Below are positions 25,400-33,968 of a stretch of 64,000 nucleotides of DNA, piece by piece; within the stretch, counting starts at the first letter, position 1, and each line of letters starts with the position of its first letter. The DNA comes from CAVYXZ01 sp965223835. Its GTDB lineage: Bacteria; Chloroflexota; Anaerolineae; Aggregatilineales; Phototrophicaceae. The position numbers were made by a program, and so were the translations under genes. The notes under the pieces are model-generated. The model saw only the letters and a program-made list of their open reading frames with translations. It searched no databases and was not told where the DNA came from. The DNA is taken from contig CBDCXQ010000001.1 in the NCBI GenBank assembly GCA_965223835.1, forward strand, positions 682,001 through 746,000, given 5' to 3'.

Positions 25400-26637
25400 T
25401 AGTTGGCTCCTTTAGGTGTTGGTAGACCCACTTGCGTGACTCGCGGTGGCAGAATCGCTGTTGGCGAAGGCGTCAGGGTGATGGTTGGTGTAAGCGTAAC
25501 GGTTGGCGAGGGCGTCGTGGTCGGGGTGTCGCTCGGCGTGGGTGTCACGCTGGGTGTCAATGTGATCGTTGGTGTATCGCTCGGTGTTGGCGTGTGACTG
25601 GGCGTGTTGGTGATGGTCGGCGTGTTACTGGGTGTGGGGCTGGGCCCCGGTGTGGCGCTGGGGGTTTGCGCTTCGATAAGTGCGCCCACATCAATTGCTG
25701 AGGTGGGAATCGGTGTCGGGCTGAACTCGGACGTGGGTTCAAAGCCTGGCCCGGAACTGATGGTGATGTCGTCGGTCGTAAACGTTATATCGACTTTCTG
25801 TCCGCGTCCGCCCAGGATACCCTGCGGCTGACCATTCCACGTGACGAGCAGTGCCCGGGCGTTGCTGGCCGTCAGCGTAATTTCAGTCTGCGCCGGGAAC
25901 TCGATTAATTCGCCGGGGCGCATGATGCCTGCGAATTGTTCGACGCCATCAGCAAAAAGCTGGATCCAGGTGCGTTGGGCGGTTTCTACCGTGACCAGCA
26001 CCCCCTGGCCGCTATAATTCTGGACGACGCGCGGCGCGGTGGTGGCGACATTCAAAGCGGGCAACGGCGTAAAGGTCGGCACCAGCGTATTGAGGGGGGC
26101 GGGGGATTGCGCCAATAACACTGGAACCTCGGCATCAACAACGACTGGCTCAGCATCGATGTTGACTAACTGGACGATGACAAACGCAATCACTGCCAAT
26201 GCAGCAACGCTCACCAGAATCGTCGTCACTATGCCTAGCAAATTGGTGCGCCGCCGCCGGCGTTGCTGGGCAATTTCACCCAGCGGCACCGCGGGCAACG
26301 ATGGGTTAGTGTCGGTAATGGACCGGGGCGCACGTGGTTCAGGAATATTGTTCTTTTTGCTGCGCCGCAACCGTCGCAGCTGGCGGCGACTTTCCTCGGT
26401 GAGGGCAACATCATAATATTGGAGGACGAGTTCGGCGTCTAACTCGAGATAGCGAGCATAATTCCCCAGAAACCCCCGAATCTGTACGGGTGAGGCGTGA
26501 GTAATGGTGAATTGACCCGACTCGAAGGCGTCCAGAATGCGCTGCCGGATGTGCAAAGCCTGCTCAGCATCGTCGAGCGTGAGTTCGCGGGCCTCGCGGC
26601 TTTCACGGAGAAAACGACCCAGTGCCTGTGCATCCAT
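25399..26637 (-). CDS. rodZ: RodZ-like helix-turn-helix membrane protein with Thr/Pro-rich tail
   Basis: A 412-residue bitopic membrane protein resembling RodZ, which links MreB to the wall-synthesis machinery. An N-terminal HTH_25 domain occupies about residues 5-75 (LGRFLRESREARELTLDDAE). A basic stretch precedes one transmembrane helix at about 132-158. An extracytoplasmic DUF4115-like beta domain follows at about 211-292 (RTWIQLFADGVEQF, GILGGRGQKVDITF). Residues 300-395 are an unusual tail of Ser/Thr-Pro repeats. Typical RodZ proteins end after DUF4115. The ATG at 26637 is used. It begins the rodZ-deaminase-Uma2-rimO run. Confidence 0.85.
   Translation of the reverse strand: MDAQALGRFLRESREARELTLDDAEQALHIRQRILDAFESGQFTITHASPVQIRGFLGNYARYLELDAELVLQYYDVALTEESRRQLRRLRRSKKNNIPEPRAPRSITDTNPSLPAVPLGEIAQQRRRRRTNLLGIVTTILVSVAALAVIAFVIVQLVNIDAEPVVVDAEVPVLLAQSPAPLNTLVPTFTPLPALNVATTAPRVVQNYSGQGVLVTVETAQRTWIQLFADGVEQFAGIMRPGELIEFPAQTEITLTASNARALLVTWNGQPQGILGGRGQKVDITFTTDDITISSGPGFEPTSEFSPTPIPTSAIDVGALIEAQTPSATPGPSPTPSNTPTITNTPSHTPTPSDTPTITLTPSVTPTPSDTPTTTPSPTVTLTPTITLTPSPTAILPPRVTQVGLPTPKGAN
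25455..25735 (-). repeat. Thr-Pro/Ser-Pro coding repeat in the rodZ tail
   Basis: About 95 codons are built from short repeats such as TPSDTPT, TPSVTPT and TLTPT. On the plus strand this shows as recurrent gtcggtgt- and ggtgtcgg-like words. It is in frame and coding, so it is not a CRISPR or an intergenic satellite. It predicts an extended, disordered, perhaps wall-spanning or glycosylated segment outside the membrane. Confidence 0.8.
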
Positions 26638-26643
26638 TGCCAG

Positions 26644-26669
26644 AAAAACAGCGACCCCGAAGCGGGGCC
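26644..26669 (-). terminator. terminator of rplI
   Basis: On the minus strand GGCCCCG pairs with CGGGGTC around a 3-base CTT loop and is followed shortly by TTTTT. It sits between the rplI stop and the rodZ start. Confidence 0.8.
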
Positions 26670-26700
26670 ACAGCCATGTTTAATACCCTGGTGGGCAGGA

Positions 26701-27270
26701 CTATGCTTCTTCGGCGGCAGGCGCTTCGGCAACAGCCTTGGCGGTGTCTTCAACGACCGGTTCTTCGCCGTCTTCTGCTTCAGGCTCTTCGCCAGCTTCG
26801 CGGGCTGCCAAAAATTCTGCCAGTTCCTGTTCGGGCACAATCGTCACCTTAAGCGTCGGCGCGAGTTCCGTGCCCAATCGTACTGCGACATCGTGGGTGC
26901 CGACCTCGCGCAGTGTCTGCTGGCTGATGCGCCGCCGATTAATGTCCACACCGGTTGCCTCCAATAGAGCATCAGCAATCTCAGCAGTGGTCACAGAGCC
27001 AAACAATTTTCCGGTCACAGCCGCGCGACGCCCAAAAATGAGTTCGACGCCATCAATCTGACGCGCCAGCTCATTGATCTGGTTCTCCATTGCCGCCCGC
27101 CGGGCCGCGGCCTGCGACCGCAGGGTTTCTGCCCGCTTCATCGCGCCTGGGGTGGCTTTTACTGCCAGCTTTTTGGGGATCAGGTAATTGCGGGCGAAAC
27201 CATCGGCGACGTCAATGACTTCTCCAGCAACCCCATGTTTATAAACATAATCTAACAGAATGATTTTCAT
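26701..27270 (-). CDS. rplI: 50S ribosomal protein L9 with acidic C-terminal tail
   Basis: L9 binds 23S rRNA near the L1 stalk and reaches out between neighbouring ribosomes. The N-terminal domain is canonical: MKIILLDYVYKHGVAGEVIDV, FARNYLIPKKLAVKAT. The linker helix and C-terminal domain follow (FGSVTTAEIADAL, GVDINRRRI, GTHDVAVRL). The protein is 189 residues, against about 150 in most bacteria. The extra 35-40 residues are a Glu/Ala/Pro-rich acidic tail (AREAGEEPEAEDGEEP). The ATG at 27270 is the start. It is transcribed alone from a good promoter and ends at a terminator. Confidence 0.96.
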   Translation of the reverse strand: MKIILLDYVYKHGVAGEVIDVADGFARNYLIPKKLAVKATPGAMKRAETLRSQAAARRAAMENQINELARQIDGVELIFGRRAAVTGKLFGSVTTAEIADALLEATGVDINRRRISQQTLREVGTHDVAVRLGTELAPTLKVTIVPEQELAEFLAAREAGEEPEAEDGEEPVVEDTAKAVAEAPAAEEA

Positions 27271-27311
27271 GGCTGTTGCCCTTATTTTTTCCACCTTCGA
27301 AAAGTCCGCTC

Positions 27312-27340
27312 ATTATAAACAGGCTGGCAAACCCTGCCAA
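27312..27340 (-). promoter_or_regulatory. promoter of rplI
   Basis: On the minus strand TTGGCA (27340-27335), a 17-base spacer and TATAAT (27317-27312). The inverted repeat TGGCA-aaccc-TGCCA overlaps the -35 box and could be an operator. Confidence 0.65.
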
Positions 27341-27494
27341 GAGTTAATCATCGGTGGGTAAATTTGTGGATTATTACGATTTTGTTTACGAATTTTTACA
27401 AGTAATCGGTAATAGGCCAATCGTCTCAGGCCCTGTAACCCGAAAACAATGGTAGAATGCGGTTAATTTGATGGTTGTGAGCAGGATTTAGCTG

Positions 27495-28034
27495 ATGCCC
27501 GGACCCGCAATTACCCAACATCTTGCCGCCTGTACCGCTGACGTCTTTGATGATGTGGCCCAGGTGTTTCGCCACGATTTCAATCTCTATGCCGGTATGT
27601 TGCAGTCCTGGACCGCACTCTTTGTATCCGAAATTCCTGATTCAAGGCAGCACTGGGCGTTTGTTCGGGCCACCCAATATTTACAAACGACGACGACGCA
27701 ATTCTATGAACAGGTACAACCCCGGCTCTATCCCCAATATCTTAAGCCGCAAGGTACGGTGGGCTGCCAGCATATTTGTGATTGGTGGGACCAGTTTCAT
27801 GGGGATTTTGCCGCTTTTGCCCGACCCAAACTGATTCGTCTGGATTTACAGTTGAGGGCTTATACCTCCCACCCCGATTTTGCCAATCTTATTCAGGCCA
27901 CGCTGGGGCCTGCCGCTGGTGGTGAGCAGATCGACAAGATGCTGCTCCGCGCCCCCCGTAAGTTAAATGGTCTACTAGATATAACGCAATTCGACCAGCG
28001 GATTGCGGAGATGTTACAATCCCAACAGCGTTAA
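27495..28034 (+). CDS. protein of unknown function
   Basis: A 179-residue cytoplasmic, probably all-helical protein, with no membrane segment or signal peptide. Aromatic and His residues are frequent in the middle (YPQYLKPQGTVGCQHICDWWDQFHGDFAAF); the C-terminal half has LDLQLRAYTSHPDFANLIQATLG. I recognise no family. Codon use and GC look like those of neighbouring genes. The ATG at 27495 is the only sensible start; GAGCAGGA lies upstream. It is divergent from rplI and not coupled to the glycosyltransferase gene downstream (a 250-base gap with a few weak hairpins). Confidence 0.7.
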   Translation: MPGPAITQHLAACTADVFDDVAQVFRHDFNLYAGMLQSWTALFVSEIPDSRQHWAFVRATQYLQTTTTQFYEQVQPRLYPQYLKPQGTVGCQHICDWWDQFHGDFAAFARPKLIRLDLQLRAYTSHPDFANLIQATLGPAAGGEQIDKMLLRAPRKLNGLLDITQFDQRIAEMLQSQQR

Positions 28035-28286
28035 TTTTCCGAAGCCGACTCCGCCTGACAATATCGAATCTTTCCCAACAGGACGCGTTCAATCGTGTCC
28101 CGTTGCTTGCTGCCCAGTGCCCAACCGCATAAAGCATTAACATGCTGATGGTTGCCTGCCGACCGTAGCCAGCCTTACAATTAATTGATGCGAAATGGCA
28201 GATCGGCGATTATTTTTAGGACTACGTTAGCCTAAAAAAACGACCATTAGCCTGATAAAAACGCCTGATACCAGTGGAGATGATTG

Positions 28287-29090
28287 ATGAATCCAGGCTC
28301 ACCGCCACGTGTTAGCGTGATTTTGCCAACCTATAATGATGCCCATTTCTTGCCAGCGGCGTTGGACAATATCCTGGAGCAAACCTGGGAAGACTTTGAA
28401 CTGATCGTAGTGAACGACGGCTCCAAAGACAATACTCGCGAGATATTGGACGATTATGCGAGTCGCTATCCGATCAAACCAATCCATAAAGAAAATGCCA
28501 AGCTGCCGCGTGCCCTGAACACCGGGTTTGAGCAAGCACGGGGCGCTTACCTGACCTGGACATCGACTGATAACTTCATGCACCCTGACATGCTGGCAAC
28601 CCTGGTCGAGGCGCTGGATACCCATCCTCATGTTGGATTAGTTTATGGCGACTGGGAAGTGATTGATGAAGACGGACAGGTTCAGGGCGTGATTGAAACC
28701 CTGGAGCATGACCCGCTGCTGCTGCGCCGGGTGAACTATGTGCAAGCCTGTTTTATGTATCGTCGTGAATGTCAGGACAAGGTGGGATTGTATGATCCCG
28801 AATACATCTTGGCTGAAGACTGGGAATACTGGTGGCGCATCGCGCAGTCCTTTCCGCTAATGCGCGTGCCGCAGGTGCTTTACCAGTATCGGGTGCATAG
28901 TGGCAGCCTGACCCACTTTGTCCAGACGAAACAAGACGGTCTTTCGACTGGCTATAAAAAGCTCGCTCAGGATTTTCGTGCGAATCCGCTGGCATGGTAT
29001 GGGTCGAAACTGAAATATGAATTACTCAAGATCCGTCTGGGCGGCGAACCGCTACAACTGCAACCTTATTCAACCATCAAAGGAACATAA
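28287..29090 (+). CDS. family 2 glycosyltransferase
   Basis: A 267-residue GT-A-fold transferase without membrane segments. The opening PRVSVILPTYNDAHFLPAAL and LIVVNDGSKDNTREIL bind the nucleotide sugar. The acceptor-side D-x-D region reads YLTWTSTDNFMHPDML, a variant of the TWTSDDN form found in one GT2 subgroup. ED in ILAEDWEYWWRIAQ is the likely catalytic base. The ATG at 28287 follows GGAGA. It opens a rightward polysaccharide operon: the next gene starts one base after its stop. Confidence 0.9.
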   Translation: MNPGSPPRVSVILPTYNDAHFLPAALDNILEQTWEDFELIVVNDGSKDNTREILDDYASRYPIKPIHKENAKLPRALNTGFEQARGAYLTWTSTDNFMHPDMLATLVEALDTHPHVGLVYGDWEVIDEDGQVQGVIETLEHDPLLLRRVNYVQACFMYRRECQDKVGLYDPEYILAEDWEYWWRIAQSFPLMRVPQVLYQYRVHSGSLTHFVQTKQDGLSTGYKKLAQDFRANPLAWYGSKLKYELLKIRLGGEPLQLQPYSTIKGT

Positions 29091-29091
29091 T

Positions 29092-30255
29092 TTGACTACA
29101 TTGACTCCCACTGTCGTCCAGGCGCTGGACTGGCTGGCAAAATCCGAACTCTATCGAGCTGATGGCGGCGTTAATCAGGGTTATAACTGGGAAGAACACG
29201 CTTATCCCTTCGTCTACAGCGAGATCACTGGCTATGCCGTGAGTATGTTTGTCTGTGCCTATCGCTGGACTCAGGACAAATCTTATCTGGAATTGGCCCG
29301 GCGTTCGGCCCAGTTTCTGTTGAAGTACCAGGCGGATACCGAGCCAATTCGTGGTGCGATCCCGCATGGTTTAACGCTGCCAGGTGAGCAGGTGATGCCG
29401 CAGTATTATAGTTTTGATGTGGCGATGTGTTTGCAGGGCTTGCTGGACTTACATGCATTGGAACAGACCCCCGCCTTACTGGGGGCATCACGCGCCATCG
29501 GCGAGTGGTTACTCACGCGCACCCAGCGGGCGGATGGCTCCTTCCTGGCGTTATACGATGCGGATACAGCCGAGTGGGAACATCCCGGCGAAAACTTTTA
29601 TGATGACTTCGGCTGTCTCCATGCCAAACATGCCATCGGCTTGCTCAAGTTAGGCCAGGCCGCTGCTGATGAACGCTACACACAGGCCGGGTTGCGCGTC
29701 AGTGACTGGGTGCTGCAACTTCAAGATGATGATGGCTCGATTCGGGCCAACGGAGCCTATCCGCAGGTTGTCAGCCATCCGCATTGTTATGCGACCGAAG
29801 GTTTGCTCTACGCGCATTATGTATCGCAGGATGAGCGCTATTTGCAAGCATCAGTTAAGGCCGGTGATTGGCTGATCGAGAATCGCAACCATGATGGTTC
29901 GATTAGCATTGAGTACAAAAAACCCTGGTGGAAGATGGGGCGGCGGGTGGTCGAAAAAGTGGCACCCCGGCGCGTGACCGATGCTACCTCACAATCGCTG
30001 CGCATCTGGCTGTTACTTTATTATCTGACGAACGACAATCGCTATTTAGCGGCGGCGCAGCAGGCCAGTGAATGGCTGCATACCATGCATTGCGCGGCAG
30101 GCGATGATAAGAATGCGGTGGGCGGATTCTATTTCTGGCCGGGCCATCCGATCATGTTTACCTGGGCGACGATGTTTGCGGCGCACGCACTGTATGCGCT
30201 GGAAAATATCGAGCGTGAAAACGGTTATCAAGCACTCATCACCGAATTATTCTAA
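29092..30255 (+). CDS. alpha/alpha-barrel (six-hairpin-like) protein of the polysaccharide cluster
   Basis: A 387-residue cytoplasmic protein made of repeating helical hairpins. Patterns such as YLELARRSAQFLLKYQ, YTQAGLRVSDWVLQLQ, YLQASVKAGDWLIENRN and YLAAAQQASEWLHTMH recur about every 55-60 residues, often followed by DGS. This is the layout of (alpha/alpha)6 barrels used by glycoside hydrolases, lyases and epimerases. A catalytic role on a sugar chain is plausible, but I cannot name the family. The start is TTG at 29092, eight bases after AAAGGA; no ATG lies near. It is sandwiched tightly between GT2 and wecB. Confidence 0.75.
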   Translation: MTTLTPTVVQALDWLAKSELYRADGGVNQGYNWEEHAYPFVYSEITGYAVSMFVCAYRWTQDKSYLELARRSAQFLLKYQADTEPIRGAIPHGLTLPGEQVMPQYYSFDVAMCLQGLLDLHALEQTPALLGASRAIGEWLLTRTQRADGSFLALYDADTAEWEHPGENFYDDFGCLHAKHAIGLLKLGQAAADERYTQAGLRVSDWVLQLQDDDGSIRANGAYPQVVSHPHCYATEGLLYAHYVSQDERYLQASVKAGDWLIENRNHDGSISIEYKKPWWKMGRRVVEKVAPRRVTDATSQSLRIWLLLYYLTNDNRYLAAAQQASEWLHTMHCAAGDDKNAVGGFYFWPGHPIMFTWATMFAAHALYALENIERENGYQALITELF

Positions 30256-30268
30256 AAGGACGAGGGCC

Positions 30269-31399
30269 ATGCTCAAAGTAATGTCAATCATCGGAACCCG
30301 CCCGGAAGCGATCAAGATGGCACCGGTGATTAAGGAATTGGAAAAACACCCGGATACCATTCAATCGATTGTCTGTGCAACCGCCCAGCATCGCGAAATG
30401 TTCGATCAGGCGCTGGGCATTTTCGGCATCAAAATGGACCATGATCTTGATTTGATGCGACCGAACCAGCGCTTAACCGAATTAACCGCCCGGATTCTCA
30501 CATCGGTTGGTGAAGTGATTGACCAGGATGAGCCAGATTGGATTCTGGTGCAGGGGGATACGACGACGGTGATGGCGGCGAGCCTGGCAGCGTTTTATGC
30601 CGGGGTCAAAATCGGTCATGTTGAAGCTGGTCTGCGCACCTGGGATCGTCATCAACCGTTCCCGGAGGAGATCAACCGGGTGATTTGTGACCGGTTGTCG
30701 GATTTGTATTTTGCGCCAACCCAGAAAAATGAAGCGAATCTGTTGAAAGAAAACGTGGCCCCGGACGACATCCTGATTACGGGTAACACGGGGATTGATG
30801 CGCTGCTGATGACCCGTGAGAAGGTACAGGACCGCCCGCTGCCGTTTGGCGACTTTGGCGATCGAAAGATTATCCTCCTCACCGCGCACCGGCGCGAAAA
30901 TCATGGTGAACCACTTCAGGATATTATTCGGGCGGTCAAGGATCTGGCGATGCAGTATGCGGACGATGTACATTTTGTTTTTCCAGTGCATTTAAACCCC
31001 AAAGTGAAAGAGCCAGTTCATGCGGCGCTGGGCACAATACCTAATATCACACTGATCGAACCGGTTGATTATGAAACCATTGTCATGCTGATGGACCGCA
31101 GCACGTTGATATTGACCGATTCAGGTGGTATTCAAGAAGAAGCACCCAGCCTGGGTAAGCCGGTGCTCGTGATGCGTGAAACGACCGAACGCCCCGAGGC
31201 GGTGGAGATGGGGGCGGCTAAACTGGTTGGCACCGATTATGACGTGATTATGACCGAAACGCGCCGCCTGCTGGAAGACCAGACTGCCTATGAGCAGATG
31301 GCGTCGGTGATTAACCCTTACGGCGATGGTCGGGCCAGCCAGCGCATTGTGCAGGCGATTCTGGAAAGATCATTGGAATCCGTTACAATGGCTGAATGA
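30269..31399 (+). CDS. wecB: UDP-N-acetylglucosamine 2-epimerase (non-hydrolysing)
   Basis: A 376-residue enzyme, the standard WecB length. It interconverts UDP-GlcNAc and UDP-ManNAc for surface polymers. The signature is complete: VMSIIGTRPEAIKMAPVI, VCATAQHREMFDQ, QGDTTTVMAASLAAFY, HVEAGLRTWDRHQPFPEEINR, LLTAHRRENHG and LTDSGGIQEEAPSLGKPVL. The ATG at 30269 follows AAAAGGACGAGGG. Its stop overlaps the next gene's start as ATGA. Together with wecE at 12137 it hints at ManNAc- and Fuc4N-containing glycans. Confidence 0.95.
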   Translation: MLKVMSIIGTRPEAIKMAPVIKELEKHPDTIQSIVCATAQHREMFDQALGIFGIKMDHDLDLMRPNQRLTELTARILTSVGEVIDQDEPDWILVQGDTTTVMAASLAAFYAGVKIGHVEAGLRTWDRHQPFPEEINRVICDRLSDLYFAPTQKNEANLLKENVAPDDILITGNTGIDALLMTREKVQDRPLPFGDFGDRKIILLTAHRRENHGEPLQDIIRAVKDLAMQYADDVHFVFPVHLNPKVKEPVHAALGTIPNITLIEPVDYETIVMLMDRSTLILTDSGGIQEEAPSLGKPVLVMRETTERPEAVEMGAAKLVGTDYDVIMTETRRLLEDQTAYEQMASVINPYGDGRASQRIVQAILERSLESVTMAE

Positions 31400-33012
31400 G
31401 ATCATTTCATTCAATCGTAGCGCTTGGTCTGGTGCTCTTCAGTGTGGGTATGAGCACACTGGTAAGCAACCGGGTTTTCGAAAGGCTGCCCCATCTCGAA
31501 GATGAGGTAGCCTATTTATTTCAGGCCAAAACCTATGCCGGTGGCAATCTGGTCATCGAAACACCGGAACCGCGTCGTGCTTTCTGGCAACCGTTTGTGG
31601 TTGATTATCGCCCCACTGGACTGCGCTTCAGCAAATATACTCCCGGCTGGCCGCTACTCCTCACGGTGGGTGTGTGGTTGGGTCAGCCCTGGGTTATCAA
31701 CGCCTTTTTGTCAGGGCTGAATATCGCCCTGGTTTACCGCCTCGGCAGGGCCATCTTTGGGCGTGATGCTGGATTGGTCGCCGCAACGTTGACCGCTTTT
31801 TCGCCGATGGCCTTGTTGCTGAATGGCTCGTTAATGGGACACACTGCGGCGCTGCTGGGTGTCACACTGTTTTTGTATGCTTATTGGCGTTTGGAAAAAC
31901 AACGGCGGTCACTTCGTTGGGGTATCATCGCGGGAGCAGCACTCGGCTTCGTCGTGGCAACCCGGCCTTTAACTGCGATTGGCATTAGCTTTCCGCTTAT
32001 GCTGTGGAGTGGTCTGCGCCTATTGCGGGCGTATTATCTGCGCTGTGATTTGTTCGTTGTTTTGCGACCATTACTGGCGCTTTCCAGCGTGACGATCCTG
32101 CTCGCGTTGACGATTCCCATTTATAGTGCTGCGGCTACCGGCGATCCCGGCAAGAATCTGTATACGCTGGTGTGGAGTTATGATCGAGTGGGTTTTGGCG
32201 AGTGCTGTGGGCGGAATGTGCATTCGCTGGAAAAGGGCTTGCGCCATGTTCGTTTCGATCTGTCACTGCTGGCGGCGGACCTGTTCGGCTGGCAATTGGA
32301 AGATTTGCGAAACTTGCCCACCTATCTTGGAGATTTGCTTGAGACCGGGCAGTTGGGGTCATCTATCACGTCCGAATTGCAGGAGCATTTGCGGACGAAG
32401 GGTGATTATTGGCCGCTGACGGGCATTAGCTGGTTGTTGCTGCCGTTTGGCTTGCTGGCAGGTTGGCGCAAACGCTGGACCTGGCTGTTGGCATTGACTG
32501 CCTTAAGTCTCATCGCCGTGCACCTGGCCTACTGGATTGGATCACAGCGTTACAGCACCCGCTATTATTTTGAGGCGCTGTCCGCCTTCGCCATATTATC
32601 GGCGTTGCCCATCGCCTGGATTATGCAGCGCTGGCGGCTGCGCTGGCTGGTATATGGCCTGCTGCTCGTAGGGATGATCTTTACGCTATATGCCTACAGC
32701 ACACCGCGAATCGATGCCCTGTATCGTTTCAACTTTATTTCACCGGAGATTTTGACCGGCATTGAAGCGCGACGCAGCAGTGACGACCCGGTGCTGGTTA
32801 TTGTAAGTGGCAACGACGTGCGCTGGCGGGCGCTGGGTGTGTTGATGGCCGTGACCAGCCCCTATCTGGACAGCGATATTGTGGGAGCGTGGGATAATCT
32901 GACTGAAGGCACCCGGGCGGCGATAGTCGCTCGTTTCCCGGACCGCGAGATTATTGAGATGGCAGCGGTTGGTAATGATGTCTGGTTTGTTGATAACCCG
33001 CCCTCCGGCTAA
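31396..33012 (+). CDS. GT-C membrane glycosyltransferase (ArnT/PMT-like)
   Basis: A 538-residue integral membrane protein with about ten or more hydrophobic helices. The first extracytoplasmic loop carries the GT-C acidic motif: LPHLEDEVAYLFQAKTYAGG, where the Glu-Asp-Glu is expected to contact the lipid-linked sugar or metal. GSQRYSTRYYFEALSAFA late in the protein matches the GT39-type pattern R-Y-x3-l-p. The C-terminal 100 residues form a soluble domain. Such enzymes transfer a sugar from polyprenyl phosphate to a glycan or protein outside the membrane. It overlaps wecB by four bases. Confidence 0.85.
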   Translation: MRSFHSIVALGLVLFSVGMSTLVSNRVFERLPHLEDEVAYLFQAKTYAGGNLVIETPEPRRAFWQPFVVDYRPTGLRFSKYTPGWPLLLTVGVWLGQPWVINAFLSGLNIALVYRLGRAIFGRDAGLVAATLTAFSPMALLLNGSLMGHTAALLGVTLFLYAYWRLEKQRRSLRWGIIAGAALGFVVATRPLTAIGISFPLMLWSGLRLLRAYYLRCDLFVVLRPLLALSSVTILLALTIPIYSAAATGDPGKNLYTLVWSYDRVGFGECCGRNVHSLEKGLRHVRFDLSLLAADLFGWQLEDLRNLPTYLGDLLETGQLGSSITSELQEHLRTKGDYWPLTGISWLLLPFGLLAGWRKRWTWLLALTALSLIAVHLAYWIGSQRYSTRYYFEALSAFAILSALPIAWIMQRWRLRWLVYGLLLVGMIFTLYAYSTPRIDALYRFNFISPEILTGIEARRSSDDPVLVIVSGNDVRWRALGVLMAVTSPYLDSDIVGAWDNLTEGTRAAIVARFPDREIIEMAAVGNDVWFVDNPPSG

Positions 33013-33054
33013 AATTGGCGCATTGGAAAAATCTATGCAGGAACCCATAATCCT

Positions 33055-33912
33055 ATGACTGAAAAATTACTGGTTTCCACTGACTGGCTGGCTGAACGCC
33101 TCGATGATCCCAATTTGCGGGTGGTTGATGTGCGCGGCCATGTTATCCCGGCCAGCGAACCGCCACCGCATTATTTCAATCACCATGCCGATTATCTCGA
33201 TTCCCATATTCCTGGTGCGTTATTCGTCGATTGGGTGCATGAGATCACCGACCCGGCTGACCCGCGACATGCACAGATCGCCAAACCGGAGCGCTATGCC
33301 GCCGTTGCCAGGCGACTGGGTATCCGGCCCGATACCCAGGTCATCGCTTATGATGATGCCGATGGCATGTTTGCGGCACGGCTGTGGTGGAGCCTCAATT
33401 ATTATGGGCACCAAAACGTCGCGGTGCTGAATGGCGGTTGGGACCAGTGGGTCGCCGAAAATCGCCCCACGACTGCCGCTGTGCCGACAATTGAACCAAC
33501 CGACTTTCAACCACGAGTCAATCCCGCCATTTATCGTACTGGCGACCAGATTCTGGATGGGCTGCAAGAACAGCAACGGTTGCTCATTGATGTGCGGTCA
33601 CCGGGGGAATTCGCAGGCAAAGCAGCCCGTGCTAAACGAAAAGGCCACATTCCCGGCGCGATCAATATTCCCCGGTCCGCATTGGTCACGGCTGAACATC
33701 AATTGTTGCCCCCGGACGAGTTGCAAAGTCTTTTTGCCCAACATGGATTGACTGCTGAGAACACGCCCGAAATGGTGACGTATTGTAACGGGGGCGTCTC
33801 CGCGAGTTATACGCTGTTAGCATTGCGGGTGGCGGGGTTTAATAATGTCGCAATGTATGATGGCTCCTGGAAAGAATGGGGCAACGACGATACCAAACCG
33901 ATTGAGACTTAA
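33055..33912 (+). CDS. tandem-rhodanese sulfurtransferase (SseA-like)
   Basis: A 285-residue protein with two rhodanese domains, as in thiosulfate or 3-mercaptopyruvate sulfurtransferases. The N-terminal domain (LRVVDVRGHV, HIPGALFVDW) is inactive by pattern. The C-terminal domain has LLIDVRSPGEFAG, GHIPGAINIPRSA and the active-site loop YCNGGVSAS with the persulfide Cys. The loop C-N-G-G-V-S is neither the thiosulfate form (C-R-x-G-x-R) nor the mercaptopyruvate form (C-G-S-G-V-T), so donor specificity is uncertain. The ATG at 33055 is 42 bases after the GT-C gene. Confidence 0.9.
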   Translation: MTEKLLVSTDWLAERLDDPNLRVVDVRGHVIPASEPPPHYFNHHADYLDSHIPGALFVDWVHEITDPADPRHAQIAKPERYAAVARRLGIRPDTQVIAYDDADGMFAARLWWSLNYYGHQNVAVLNGGWDQWVAENRPTTAAVPTIEPTDFQPRVNPAIYRTGDQILDGLQEQQRLLIDVRSPGEFAGKAARAKRKGHIPGAINIPRSALVTAEHQLLPPDELQSLFAQHGLTAENTPEMVTYCNGGVSASYTLLALRVAGFNNVAMYDGSWKEWGNDDTKPIET

Positions 33913-33968
33913 TAGAAGTGCTGAGTGTCGAGTACTGAGTCTAAGAGACTGAATAAAGAGGGACAAAA

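Noticed and set aside
25403..25735. Short-period repeats that could be taken for a CRISPR or satellite array
   Set aside because: They are in frame in rodZ, with period of a few codons and no unique spacers.
28213..28238. Perfect TTTTTAGG/CCTAAAAA inverted repeat before the GT2 gene
   Set aside because: AT-rich and isolated, no supporting terminator or operator context.
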